From IMG/VR virus record IMGVR_UViG_3300047994_000054, positions 1-64,000 of that record: a stretch of DNA of 64,000 bases. The stretch is one strand, 5' to 3'. How positions within the stretch are numbered: the first letter of the stretch is position 1; the number at the start of each line of letters is the position of its first letter. The notes under the pieces are model-generated. The model saw nothing but the letters and a program-made list of their open reading frames with translations. It did not search any database and was not told the DNA's origin. Of the stretch, positions 14,630-21,461 are shown in pieces. This DNA comes from a virus. The position numbers and the translations under genes were made by a program.

Positions 14630-14781
14630 CGCTGGCCCTCCTTGGGCTCGTTCTTCGCGGGTGTGGTGGGGATGACGCGCACGTGACTCGCCTGCGCTCG
14701 TTCACGTGCCAATCGCGCGTTACGCGCGGCGGTCTGCTTGCTCGCGCGCTTCCAGGCGCGGCGCAGCTGGCCGGGGCTCAT
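14626..14781 (-). CDS. 51-residue strongly basic protein
   Basis: ATG 14781 (ATGA overlap). MSPGQLRRAWKRASKQTAAR and further Arg/Lys, ending PKEGQR. The composition suits a small DNA- or RNA-binding protein. The sequence AAGGAGGG inside it is the ribosome site for the next gene. Confidence 0.65.
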   Translation of the reverse strand: MSPGQLRRAWKRASKQTAARNARLARERAQASHVRVIPTTPAKNEPKEGQR

Positions 14782-14933
14782 GCGCTCGTCCGAACGGACT
14801 TGCGCGCGTTGCGACGCGACTCGTGTCGTGCCTTGTCCAGCTCACGCGTGACGCGCTGCTCGTACGTGAGGCTCGCCTGGCGCTTGATGCGGACGAACGT
14901 CTCGGGCTCGTCCTGCTCGCGGGTCTTGTGCAT
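14778..14933 (-). CDS. 51-residue basic helical protein
   Basis: ATG 14933 follows CAGGAGA. MHKTREQDEPETFVRIKRQA is followed by a charged Arg/Lys helix ending RNARKSVRTSA. It overlaps the next gene by 4 bases. Like its neighbour it is rich in Arg, but longer acidic stretches are absent. Function unknown. Confidence 0.65.
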   Translation of the reverse strand: MHKTREQDEPETFVRIKRQASLTYEQRVTRELDKARHESRRNARKSVRTSA

Positions 14934-15030
14934 GGTTGTCTCCTGGGACTGGCGAACGCTCGTTGCGCTCGCTCGCGGACGCCTGGGACTCGCACCCAGG
15001 TGTGTGCTGCTCGTCCGTCTCGTGCTGGTG
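14934..15030 (-). promoter_or_regulatory. Gap with GAAC-N4-GTTG box and small hairpin
   Basis: GCGAAC-GCTC-GTTGCG at 14952-14967 is a variant of the dispersed box. CCTGGG..CCCAGG at 14982-15000 forms a 6-bp hairpin and shares CCTGGGACT with 14942-14950. The gap lies between two minus-strand genes and may hold an internal promoter or attenuator; no -10/-35 pair is clear. Confidence 0.4.
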
Positions 15031-15342
15031 CTACTCGGTCTTCGCGGGGATCGTGGCGATCTCGCGCACGAGGATCGACACGCGGTAGCCGTCGCTCGTG
15101 TCGGCCGACACGCTCCAGCCGGTCGCGCCGCTCGTGAACACGCGCGGGTCGCCGAACTGCTCGCGGATGACCTTGACGAGGTTCGTGCAGAACGCGCTCG
15201 TCTTCGCGCGCAGCGCCTTGTTGGCCTCGCGCTGGGCCTTGTTCGCCTCGCGCTCGGCCTTCTTGCGCTCGGCCACCTGCGCGAGCAGGGCCTCGAGCAC
15301 CTGCGGGTCGATGGTGTCGAGCGTGATAGTCGTGTCGGACAT
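15031..15342 (-). CDS. First gene of the leftward operon, coiled-coil protein
   Basis: A 103-residue protein. ATG 15342 follows AAGGGAG at 5 bases. The N-terminal half is a Lys/Ala/Glu helix with a repeated REANKA unit (residues 30-45), and the C-terminal half is a small alpha-beta unit with one Cys. It is the most upstream gene of the leftward block, next to the divergent control region. Function unknown. Confidence 0.75.
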   Translation of the reverse strand: MSDTTITLDTIDPQVLEALLAQVAERKKAEREANKAQREANKALRAKTSAFCTNLVKVIREQFGDPRVFTSGATGWSVSADTSDGYRVSILVREIATIPAKTE

Positions 15343-15570
15343 GGATTCTCCCTTGTGTGTGAGGCGGTCGCCCGTTGCGATCGCTCGTGAGCGCGCTCTG
15401 ATCGCTCGTGCGATCGCTCGTGGGATCGCTCGTGAACGCGCTCTGTTGCCTTCACCGATAGAGCGGAGACCGTCGCCGGATTCTGCTCAGTCACCCGATC
15501 GGCCGTCACCCGATCGGCCCAACGGCAAACGATCACCCGATTGGCCTATCAAGTCCGACTAGGTGACATC
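15343..15570. repeat. Divergent non-coding region, short-repeat part
   Basis: No gene is seen. It holds GATCGCTCGTG-type repeats (about four imperfect copies, 15378-15435), a partial copy of the hairpin arm AGAGCGGAG..CCGGATTCTG near 15460-15490, and repeated CACCCGATYGGCC units (15493-15546). The leftward operon must start here, so at least one minus-strand promoter is expected. An origin of replication is a further possibility. Confidence 0.55.
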
Positions 15571-15720
15571 GGACCGAAACCGACGGCCCGACGGCCCGGA
15601 CGGCCCGACCCGATCGGTCGGCGTCGCTCCCGTCCGGACCGTTGCGGACCGAAACCGACGGCCCGACGGCCCGGACGGCCCGACCCGATCGGTCGGCGTC
15701 GCTCCCGTCCGGACCGTTGC
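15571..15720. repeat. Two tandem 75-bp repeats
   Basis: Copy 1 (15571-15645) and copy 2 (15646-15720) are identical by eye, starting GGACCGAAACCGACGG and ending CGTCCGGACCGTTGC. Each contains CCGATCGG and several GGCCCGACG units. They lie in the divergent control region between the leftward block and the orphan plus-strand gene. They might serve as iterons, enhancer-type sites or recombination products; they do not encode a plausible protein. Confidence 0.8.
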
Positions 15721-15734
15721 GGTCCGACACCTCT

Positions 15735-15793
15735 AGAGCGGAGGGCGTGACCGGATTCTGTTCGGCTCAGAATCCGGTCACTGTCTCCGCTCT
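15735..15793. other. Large hairpin in control region
   Basis: Arms AGAGCGGAG + GTGACCGGATTCTG (15735-15743, 15747-15760) pair with CAGAATCCGGTCAC + CTCCGCTCT (15768-15781, 15785-15793), with symmetric 3-base bulges and a 7-base loop TTCGGCT, giving 23 paired bases. It stands 10 bases before the operator at 15803. It may act as a terminator for readthrough, as an RNA leader element, or as a single-strand origin structure. Confidence 0.75.
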
Positions 15794-15802
15794 GCGTGCG
15801 GA

Positions 15803-15818
15803 GTGTACGAACGTGCAC
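15803..15818 (+). promoter_or_regulatory. Operator upstream of orphan plus-strand gene
   Basis: GTGTACGAACGTGCAC matches the GTGTACGA-TCGTACAC family in 13 of 16 positions. It lies between the large hairpin and AAGGGG, 15 bases before ATG 15833. Inferred operator that controls the gene at 15881. Confidence 0.55.
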
Positions 15819-15880
15819 AAGGGGATGATACGATGCCCGAGCACGCGCTCAACGGGAGCGCGACATCGAAAGGGCACGAC

Positions 15881-17092
15881 ATGACTACGAACGTCAAGGG
15901 TTACGCGAGCGACACGCTCCGCCCGAGCACGGTCACGCGGGCGTACGCCGCGTACGGAAACGCGTCCGATCTACTGATGTCGGCCGCGATGATCATCTTG
16001 CGGAGCAAGGCAGAGCACACGAGCGAAGCTCTGCTAATCCTCCCGACTCTCATCACTGACGACACGAGCGAGGATCGGACCGATCTCGGGGCCGACTACG
16101 CGGCGCGAGCCCTCGCAATCGGTCGCAACATGTACGCCGACACGCTCCGCACTCCGCTCACTGAGATTCCGGCGGGCGATTGGGTAGACGTGACTACGGT
16201 CGGCAAGACTGACGCGTGCGTCCCGATGCGTCCGGGGGCGTGCGCCACGTTCCGCGACTCCGACGCCCTGGACGCCGTCACGCTCTCCACCCTCGACTAC
16301 ACGTCTCGCGCGATCCTTGACGCGTTGCGGACTGACAAGGCATGGCACGCTGAGAGCGGCGCGCCGAACGGGTCGGCCATCGCGCGTTACCTGGTGGACG
16401 TCGGCACGGCGCCCTCGCTGGCAACGGCGCGCCGCATCGTCGCGGCGCGCCTGGCGGACACGCTGGCCGACGCCCGGGCGAACGGCGCTCACGTGGCGTC
16501 ATGGGCACACGTGGCCAGCACGGGCGACGCTGGCAGCATCGCCACCGATCGGGACACGCGCGAGAGTGGCACGGCGTCCGTTGTGGTCCTGACTCGACCG
16601 AACGGCGAGCGTTGGTCATGTCTCCCGGATGTCTGGCACAGACTGGACGCCGACGGCGTTCGCGTCGCTCTCGCACGTACGGACGCCGTGCCCGCGTACG
16701 TTCCAGCGCCGCGCGGCGCGGATCTCGCTGGCATGCGCGAGGGTACGGCGGACGCGCCGCGCACGCTGGCCGATCACATCCCGACGGCGCACCTCACGAC
16801 CACAGCGCCGCGACCCGCTGGCGTCCCCGCTGGCGCGCGCTACGGCATGGCTTCGATCGCTGGCGAGGGAGCGCCGCAGACCAAGCGCACGCCCTCCTCC
16901 CGCAAGTCCGGGCCGAAGGGTGGCATCGGCGGCCCCATGGTGACGGGAGCGACATCTCTCGGCAACGGCGCGCCTGGCCAGGTGAACGGCACGCTTCGCA
17001 AGCGTACGGAGTGCAACGGGGACGCTGATGTAACGCTGGCCGGACCGTGGTGCGAGCTGCACCGCGTCTACAGGTGCACGGGCGTCGCCTGA
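15881..17092 (+). CDS. Orphan 403-residue protein of unknown function
   Basis: ATG 15881 follows AAAGGG at 6 bases; an in-frame ATG at 15833 after AAGGGG would add 16 residues. It is the only rightward gene near the control region. The N-terminal part is helical (VTRAYAAYGNASDLLMSAAM), residues 150-215 look like a helix-turn-helix (AIARYLVDVGTAPSLATARR), and the C-terminal 100 residues are Gly/Pro/Ala-rich and end in a Cys/His cluster (CNGD..WCELHRVYRC). Own promoter region, own strong terminator and flanking repeats suggest a regulatory or replication-initiation role, which is inference only. Confidence 0.75.
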   Translation: MTTNVKGYASDTLRPSTVTRAYAAYGNASDLLMSAAMIILRSKAEHTSEALLILPTLITDDTSEDRTDLGADYAARALAIGRNMYADTLRTPLTEIPAGDWVDVTTVGKTDACVPMRPGACATFRDSDALDAVTLSTLDYTSRAILDALRTDKAWHAESGAPNGSAIARYLVDVGTAPSLATARRIVAARLADTLADARANGAHVASWAHVASTGDAGSIATDRDTRESGTASVVVLTRPNGERWSCLPDVWHRLDADGVRVALARTDAVPAYVPAPRGADLAGMREGTADAPRTLADHIPTAHLTTTAPRPAGVPAGARYGMASIAGEGAPQTKRTPSSRKSGPKGGIGGPMVTGATSLGNGAPGQVNGTLRKRTECNGDADVTLAGPWCELHRVYRCTGVA

Positions 17093-17212
17093 CGACACGC
17101 GCCGGATGGGTGGCGCTCCGCACGGCGCGCGAGCGAGTCGCGGCCTAGCCTGCCCTCCCGATGGGTGCCCGTCGCAGCACCCATCGGGAGGGATGCCGGA
17201 GTGACTCTCCGG
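17093..17212 (+). terminator. Strong tandem terminator hairpins
   Basis: CCCTCCCGATGGGTGC (17153-17168) and its perfect complement (17177-17192) form a 16-bp stem with an 8-base loop. A second hairpin CCGGAG..CTCCGG follows at 17196-17212. There is no long T-run. They end the orphan gene's transcript and insulate the next operon. Confidence 0.8.
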
Positions 17213-17461
17213 CGCGACCCCCGGGTTAGCCCGAATGGCTTAATCGTTGGTGCTGGCCGTAACGGCAGGTGTTCCAACACGATGAGCCCGAAATCCGAGT
17301 TTCCTGTGCAGCTGCGAACGAGCGTTCTAACCCTCATTTTCGCTGTTTTGGGCCAGATCCCACGCTCAGCTACAGGTGCGAACGCTCGTTTCAGAATCGA
17401 AGGTTGCCGGTCGGCAAGCATCCCGATTCCGGCCCGATTCCGGCCCGATTCGGAGGCGCGA
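17213..17461 (+). promoter_or_regulatory. Non-coding region with paired SOS-type boxes and CCCGATTCCGG repeats
   Basis: Boxes GCGAAC-GAGC-GTTCTA (17314-17329) and GCGAAC-GCTC-GTTTCA (17378-17393) flank AT-richer sequence containing CATTTTCGC and TTTTGGGCC. The same layout recurs at 23128-23185, with shared words CATTTTCGC and CAGGTGCGAACG. Three CCCGATTCCGG-like units follow at 17428-17456. GTTGG..CCAAC and GCCG..CGGC near 17246-17278 allow a compound hairpin. No gene or tRNA is seen. Probably the promoter region of the rightward small-gene operon. Confidence 0.6.
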
Positions 17462-17498
17462 CCGTGACGTGAATCGCGTTACGCGAATCGCGTCACGG
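17462..17498. other. Nested palindrome (cruciform-like)
   Basis: CCGTGACG (17462-17469) pairs with CGTCACGG (17491-17498), and inside it TCGCG-TTA-CGCGA (17474-17486) pairs again. It could be an RNA hairpin in the leader of the next gene or a protein-binding site. It is 48 bases before ATG 17547. Confidence 0.55.
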
Positions 17499-17546
17499 GC
17501 CATCCTGGAACTGGATCGGTGACCAGTCCGGCGGTACGGTCGCGGC

Positions 17547-17950
17547 ATGACCCGCGAAGCTGAACCTGAACATCCCGGCGCTTCTACTTCGGCCCTCCCG
17601 AGCGCCGCAAGGAGCACGAGCGCCAGATCGAGACTCCGGTCGGCCAGTCGTGTGGCTACTGCGAGGAGCCGATCGCCCCGGAGGAGTACGGCATCCTCAT
17701 GCCGTTCACCACGCAACCGTTCACGGACATCTGGGTCGTCGGGCTCCACCCGGTGCACCACGAGTGCGAGATGCGCATGATGCTGGGCTCGGCGGCTCAC
17801 CACCGTCGGCAGTGCTCGTGCTTCGTCCCAGGAAGCCCGGAGAGTGACTCCCCTGGGCTGAGCCGGCGGGAGGGTGCGCTCGAGGCGTTCGAGGCGTTCG
17901 AGGCGTTGCAGAACGCCAGGCTCATCAAGGAGCTGGACGATGCCTCCTGA
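17547..17950 (+). pseudogene. Zinc-finger protein gene with apparent frameshift
   Basis: ATG 17547 opens one frame (MTREAEPEHPG), but the clearly protein-like sequence FYFGPPERRKEHERQ...CGYCEEPI...HHECEMRMM...CSCF lies in another frame that has no start codon before ATG 17699. Joining them needs a -1 shift near 17580. The body has CGYC, HxxHHEC and CSC ligands for one or two zinc ions, and ends with EAFEAFEAL from a 9-bp triplication. Either a base is missing or extra, or a frameshift is used. The frame from 17699 alone gives 83 residues. Confidence 0.55.
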
Positions 17951-18104
17951 CTGGTACGACGACTGGGAGGATGAGGAAGACGACGAGCCAGCGGGCTTCC
18001 TGGGCCAGTTCGTGTCCTGCCCAGAGTGCGGCCATACGGTTCTGACGACCTCCCCGGCCAGCGAGCACCCAGTCCTCGACTGCTCACAGCACAGCCAGCA
18101 CTAG
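17940..18104 (+). CDS. 54-residue acidic zinc-ribbon protein
   Basis: ATG 17940 lies within the end of the previous gene. MPPDWYDDWEDEEDDEPAGF is followed by SCPECGH and a later Cys/His pair (LDCSQHSQH). A likely zinc knuckle; function unknown. Confidence 0.65.
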   Translation: MPPDWYDDWEDEEDDEPAGFLGQFVSCPECGHTVLTTSPASEHPVLDCSQHSQH

Positions 18105-18111
18105 ACAGCCG

Positions 18112-18216
18112 ATGACCGTCGCCCATCTCGAGTTCGTCTTCGGGCTCATCGCCGGCACCATCTTCGGGCTGGGCCTGGCGGTCTGCTACGCGGCGTTCAG
18201 GATGCGAGACAAGTGA
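18112..18216 (+). CDS. 34-residue single-pass membrane peptide
   Basis: ATG 18112 encodes MTVAHLEFVFGLIAGTIFGL, continuing GLAVCYAAF and a basic end RMRDK. One transmembrane helix with Gly-x3-Gly type packing. The stop overlaps the next gene as GTGA. Small phage membrane peptides may act in lysis or exclusion; no direct evidence here. Confidence 0.65.
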   Translation: MTVAHLEFVFGLIAGTIFGLGLAVCYAAFRMRDK

Positions 18217-18440
18217 GGACGCGCCACGGCCGGCTGATCCGCGAGATCACCCGCCGACACCGCTTCGAGGAGGCCGTGCAGCGGTTGACGAAGCTGGCGG
18301 ACATCGACGATCCGATGCCGTGGCAGAGCCCGCTATCGCACGACAGATGGCCAGCGAATGTCCGTGTGAGGATCTGGCGCTTGTTTGGCGCCGCAGACTC
18401 AGATTCCCGCTACCCTGCCGGCCATGAGAACCGTCACTGA
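18213..18440 (+). CDS. Basic 75-residue protein
   Basis: GTG 18213 gives a GTGA overlap. MRTRHGRLIREITRRHRFEE starts a basic helix, followed by a Trp-containing half (PMPWQSPLSHDRWPANVRVR). Possibly nucleic-acid binding; family not recognised. Its end overlaps the next, damaged gene. Confidence 0.6.
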   Translation: MRTRHGRLIREITRRHRFEEAVQRLTKLADIDDPMPWQSPLSHDRWPANVRVRIWRLFGAADSDSRYPAGHENRH

Positions 18441-18610
18441 CGTCCAGGCCCAGTTCGCGTACCACCCGGCGACCAAGGACTCTGGGCGCTGATCCCCGAG
18501 GGCGCCGAGAAGACGATCTGCATGCGCAAGCTCCAGGAGAGCCTGATGTACGCCAACCTCGCGGTGGCCCTCGCGTGCTGCCCGAGGGCTACCAGAAGGC
18601 CGCTGAGTGA
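18424..18610 (+). pseudogene. Broken small protein gene (two frame changes)
   Basis: ATG 18424 encodes MRTVTDVQAQFAYHPATKDS and hits TGA at 18490. The expected continuation (ALIPEGAEKTICMRKLQESL, then MYANLAVAL) is in a second frame, and the expected end (VLPEGYQKAAE, stop 18608) in a third. The HPAT...L.E.mMyAN.AvA pattern matches a very common actinophage small protein, and the final stop overlaps the next ATG correctly, so the gene was intact recently or the sequence contains base errors. Confidence 0.55.
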
Positions 18611-18837
18611 TGGCCGAGAACCTCGAGCAGTCGATGAAGGACATCGAGCAGTTCATGGAGGCCGAGAGCGTCGAGCAGTTCATGGACTGCCTAGCCGACT
18701 ACCTCGACGAGATCACCGCCATCGGCAACAACTACCAGGACGACGACGGCAAGATCGTGCTGTCGGCGCACCTCTGGCAGAACAGGATCATCAACCCGAT
18801 CGCCGCGCTGCTGGGCGTCTCCGAGGAGCAGACCTGA
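18610..18837 (+). CDS. Acidic helical 75-residue protein
   Basis: ATG 18610 shares one base with the upstream TGA. MAENLEQSMKDIEQFMEAES and VEQFMDCLADYLDEITAIGN form acidic helices with an internal EQFM repeat; the end is ALLGVSEEQT. No Cys pair. Function unknown; it lies just before the RyR-domain gene with a TGATG overlap. Confidence 0.7.
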   Translation: MAENLEQSMKDIEQFMEAESVEQFMDCLADYLDEITAIGNNYQDDDGKIVLSAHLWQNRIINPIAALLGVSEEQT

Positions 18838-19196
18838 TGGACGTCCATGACGAGAGGCCGAGCCTGTCGGTCGACCAGATCGCTCGGGTCTGCCACGCGG
18901 CCAACCAGGAGCTCTGCCGGATCTTCGGTGACCCGGTGGCGCGCGACTGGGACGAGTTCTCCGAGGGGGAGCGCCACGGCGTCATGCGAGGCGTCCAGGC
19001 CGCTCTCGAGGGTGAGTCGGCCGAGGACTTGCACGACCTCTGGATGATGACCCGACTCCAGGATGGCTGGAAGTACGGCGACGTGCTGGACCGGGAGGCG
19101 AAGATCCACCCGAACCTCGCGCCCTACGACAAGCTGCCGCCGGCCCAGAAGCTCAAGGACTACCTGTTCACCGGCATCGTCAAGGCGCTCGAGTGA
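18837..19196 (+). CDS. RyR-domain protein
   Basis: A 119-residue protein. Residues 1-75 are helical. The last 45 contain LQDGWKYGDVLDREAKIHPN and LAPYDKLPPAQKLKDY, the hallmark of the RyR repeat: GW.yG, then HP.L.PYdkLp..eK..D. The domain was named from ryanodine receptors and occurs widely in phage and bacterial proteins near nucleotide-signalling or conflict systems; its ligand in phages is not settled. ATG 18837 overlaps the previous stop. Confidence 0.85.
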   Translation: MDVHDERPSLSVDQIARVCHAANQELCRIFGDPVARDWDEFSEGERHGVMRGVQAALEGESAEDLHDLWMMTRLQDGWKYGDVLDREAKIHPNLAPYDKLPPAQKLKDYLFTGIVKALE

Positions 19197-19209
19197 TGGG
19201 CAGCGTCTG

Positions 19210-19431
19210 ATGGGCGAGGTCGTCCCGATCTTCTGGTACTGCCCGAACTGCGGCGAGCGCTCCGTGGCGCAGCCCTACGACATCGGCTCCGGGCCTGAGC
19301 TGGCGTGCGCGTCCTGCGACAGCGCAACTGGCCAGAAGCTCGACCCGGACGACGCCAGGCGGGTGCCCGCCGAGCGCTACGACCAGCTACCCGAATGGGT
19401 CCAGCGGTCGCTCATCCGCATGGAGGTCTGA
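19210..19431 (+). CDS. Zinc-ribbon protein
   Basis: A 73-residue protein with WYCPNCG (residues 9-15) and LACASC (31-36) forming a classical four-Cys ribbon, then an acidic helix (LDPDDARRVPAERYDQLPEW). It overlaps the next start by one base. May be an RNA-polymerase- or DNA-binding accessory; unproven. Confidence 0.72.
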   Translation: MGEVVPIFWYCPNCGERSVAQPYDIGSGPELACASCDSATGQKLDPDDARRVPAERYDQLPEWVQRSLIRMEV

Positions 19432-19763
19432 TGAACACGCAGGTCACGCCCAATCTGGGCATCACGCCGTGGACTGATCTGGCCACCAAGAAGCTGGGTC
19501 CGCAGGGCATCATCACGCGGATCGGGATGCTCCCAGGAGGCATGGTCACCGGGAAGCCGTCCATCGCCGTGATGATCAAGCACGAGGACGGCACCGAGAC
19601 CATCGCGGAGCTCAGTTACGAGCACTTCGAGATCGCGTCCCGCGTCTTCGCTATCGCCGTGCAGCAGGTCGAGCACCAGACTGCCGAGTCGGATGCGGTG
19701 GCGGCGGAGGAAGCGGCGATCCGGCGCGCGGGTGAGAATCAGCCGCCGGAAGGGTCGTCGTGA
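19431..19763 (+). CDS. Hypothetical 110-residue protein
   Basis: ATG 19431 shares a base with the previous TGA. A beta-rich front (GIITRIGMLPGGMVTGKPSI, AVMIKHEDGTETIAELSYEH) leads to a helix and an Ala/Glu-rich tail. Looks like a small globular protein; function not recognised. Confidence 0.7.
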   Translation: MNTQVTPNLGITPWTDLATKKLGPQGIITRIGMLPGGMVTGKPSIAVMIKHEDGTETIAELSYEHFEIASRVFAIAVQQVEHQTAESDAVAAEEAAIRRAGENQPPEGSS

Positions 19764-20098
19764 TGTCGTCGTCTGACCGTGTAGTCGAACCGCCGCCCGA
19801 GACCGTCACCCCCGATCCGCTGACCGAGTCGCTGTACCAGCGTGCGATCGAGCAGCGGGAACACGCGACCCGCCTCTACTGGCAGATGCGCCAGGAATGC
19901 GACGACGCCAAGGCCGAACTCCAAGCCGTCATCGAGCTGCTGACGTGGCGCCAACGGCTCGCGTACTGGCTGCGGCCCTACGACTGGCAGCGCGACGCCC
20001 GCTGTTGGCACTGGCAGGTCACCCCGTGCCGGTACGTCGTGGCATCGGAGGCTCCTCGTGCTCACACGGCCGGTCGGGTAGGCGGTGAGCACTCGTGA
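19763..20098 (+). CDS. Helical protein with Trp/Arg-rich end
   Basis: A 111-residue protein from ATG 19763 (GTG one codon earlier is possible). Residues 20-60 form a helix (YQRAIEQREHATRLYWQMRQ), followed by RQRLAYWLRPYDWQRDARCW. The hydrophobic Trp/Leu patch could contact membrane but is short. Function unknown. Confidence 0.68.
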   Translation: MSSSDRVVEPPPETVTPDPLTESLYQRAIEQREHATRLYWQMRQECDDAKAELQAVIELLTWRQRLAYWLRPYDWQRDARCWHWQVTPCRYVVASEAPRAHTAGRVGGEHS

Positions 20099-20253
20099 AG
20101 CCTGGCTGCGGAGACTTGACTCCTCACGACTCGCACTACTTCGACGGACCTGTCATTGCCGGGCGTCAGCGGACCTTCGGCTGTCCCGGGGTCGCCCGCG
20201 GCGATGATCGCCACCGACGTCCTGCTCGCCGAGATGTACGAGCGGCACGCTAA
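20095..20253 (+). CDS. 52-residue Cys/His protein
   Basis: GTG 20095 overlaps the previous TGA as GTGA. MKPGCGDLTPHDSHYFDGPV and IAGRQRTFGCPGV form the recognisable part; two Cys and two His fit a small metal site, a pattern seen often in actinophage proteins. The last 18 residues overlap the next gene and are Arg-rich. Confidence 0.6.
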   Translation: MKPGCGDLTPHDSHYFDGPVIAGRQRTFGCPGVARGDDRHRRPARRDVRAAR

Positions 20254-20437
20254 TCAGGCCGAAGCGTGGTCTTCCGACTACCGCGACCAGCAGGCGCGCT
20301 GCCTTCGGCGCGCCCGTGACCGCTGCCATCACTGCGGCGCGCTCCCCGACCCGGACGGCGACCACACGTGCCCGTGCCCGCACCGTGACGACGAGTGCGC
20401 CGAACACACCGACCCGCGTAAGGACGGTGAGCGATGA
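20204..20437 (+). CDS. 77-residue protein with CHHC/CPC fingers
   Basis: ATG 20204. A helical start (MIATDVLLAEMYERHANQAE) is followed by RCHHCGALPDPDGDHTCPCP and HRDDEC, giving enough Cys and His for one zinc site. It overlaps both neighbours. Function unknown. Confidence 0.65.
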   Translation: MIATDVLLAEMYERHANQAEAWSSDYRDQQARCLRRARDRCHHCGALPDPDGDHTCPCPHRDDECAEHTDPRKDGER

Positions 20438-20534
20438 CCCTGACGTCACCGCGAACGAGGACTACAAGCCGATGTTCACCATCCAGACGGCGAGCGGCAA
20501 GCGCTTCAAGGTGATCGTTGTCGAGGACTTCTGA
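20427..20534 (+). CDS. 35-residue peptide
   Basis: GTG 20427, just after AAGGACG, encodes MSDDPDVTANEDYKPMFTIQ and TASGKRFKVIVVEDF. A second start in another frame (ATG 20434) gives nonsense, so this frame is preferred. The beta-strand-rich end looks protein-like. Last gene before an operator. Confidence 0.6.
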   Translation: MSDDPDVTANEDYKPMFTIQTASGKRFKVIVVEDF

Positions 20535-20550
20535 CTCTCAGGTTCGGGTG

Positions 20551-20566
20551 GTGGACAATCGGCCAC
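20551..20566 (+). promoter_or_regulatory. Operator-like site upstream of 20615
   Basis: GTGGACAATCGGCCAC differs from the operator at 12103 in 2 of 16 positions and lies between genes, 49 bases before ATG 20615. The flanking GGTGG..CCACC makes a dyad. Inferred operator of the same family. Confidence 0.55.
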
Positions 20567-20614
20567 CTCGGGGCCAGGGTCGACCTGCATCCCACCCATC
20601 ACCGAAGGAGTGCC

Positions 20615-21115
20615 ATGACGTTCCCAACCGGCGACGCCGCCGCCGATCAGGCGACAGCGGACGCTGATCTCGCGAAGGCCAACGACGAGGAAGCCATCGC
20701 TGCCGACGAGCAGGCTGAGGCTGCCGACGCCGCCCAGCTGTCCACCGACGAGGCTCAGCTCGCCACCGACGAGGCGCCTGTCGTGGCTCCCGTGTCGGCT
20801 CCCGACCCGGCTACCGACCCGGCTCCCGACCCGGTGACGACGCCCGACTCGACGCCCGATCCCGCTCCGGTCGAGACGACGACCGAGCCGGTTGCGACCG
20901 AGCCGACGACAACGACCGCTGTCGCCAGTGACGCCCCCACTGCTGGTGACGCCACTGCTGGTGACGCCACTGCGACGGCCGGCGCACCCGAGGTCGTGAA
21001 CCCGGCGTACACCACGGCGCCCGATCCCGGCGTCACCTACAACGACGCCAGCACTGACACCACTGACACCACGGACACCACGGACACCACGGACACCACG
21101 GAGGCAACGTCATGA
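20615..21115 (+). CDS. Low-complexity Ala/Thr/Asp/Pro-rich protein
   Basis: A 166-residue protein. ATG 20615 follows GAAGGAG at 4 bases. The first 55 residues are an acidic Ala-rich helix (ADADLAKANDEEAIAADEQA), the rest is Pro/Thr/Asp repeats and the end is a run of TDT units from 9-bp DNA repeats (21047-21105). No signal peptide is seen. Could be a spacer or virion-associated protein; the low complexity gives no family. Confidence 0.65.
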   Translation: MTFPTGDAAADQATADADLAKANDEEAIAADEQAEAADAAQLSTDEAQLATDEAPVVAPVSAPDPATDPAPDPVTTPDSTPDPAPVETTTEPVATEPTTTTAVASDAPTAGDATAGDATATAGAPEVVNPAYTTAPDPGVTYNDASTDTTDTTDTTDTTDTTEATS

Positions 21116-21405
21116 CCCAGCCCACCCCACCCGGAGTCGTCTCGCCGCCCGCGCCGAGCGAGCCCAGCGTTCCGGCGACCGTCGAGAAGGACCTGACGTC
21201 CGTTCTCTCAGCTGCGCCGCAGATCGAGTCGGTCATTGCCGGCCTGCCGCAGCCGCAGCAGATCAAGGCGGCTGCGCTCAAGCTGGCCGGCGAGCTCCAC
21301 TCGACGATCGGCCATCTGTTCCAGCACCACTCGATCGACGACCTGATCGCGGACGCCAAGAAGATCGAGGCGTACCTGTCCGAGGGACTCGCCAAGATCG
21401 GGTGA
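21112..21405 (+). CDS. Hypothetical 97-residue helical protein
   Basis: ATG 21112 overlaps the previous stop as ATGA. A Pro-rich front (QPTPPGVVSPPAPSEPSVPA) is followed by amphipathic helices (IKAAALKLAGELHSTIGHLF). It stands directly before a terminator, so it ends the transcript. Function unknown. Confidence 0.7.
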   Translation: MTQPTPPGVVSPPAPSEPSVPATVEKDLTSVLSAAPQIESVIAGLPQPQQIKAAALKLAGELHSTIGHLFQHHSIDDLIADAKKIEAYLSEGLAKIG

Positions 21406-21427
21406 TCTCGGTACAACATCTCTAACA

Positions 21428-21461
21428 CGAAGCCCCGATGCCGGAGATCATCGGGGCTTCG
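21428..21461 (+). terminator. Terminator hairpin
   Basis: CGAAGCCCCGATG (21428-21440) pairs perfectly with CATCGGGGCTTCG (21449-21461) across an 8-base loop, 23 bases after the stop at 21405. Followed by GTGCTGTCTC, with no T-run. A clear end-of-operon signal. Confidence 0.85.

Noticed and set aside
15543-15818. Open frames through the 75-bp repeats
   Set aside because: They only reflect repeats without stop codons; Arg/Pro/Gly periodic products, no ribosome site.
16034-16676. Minus-strand Arg-rich frames opposite the orphan gene
   Set aside because: The plus frame has the start signals and codon character; the minus frames are typical GC-rich shadows.
17213-17300. Possible tRNA or structured RNA gene
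   Set aside because: Stems such as GTTGG..CCAAC exist, but there is no cloverleaf, T-loop or acceptor stem that can be paired consistently.
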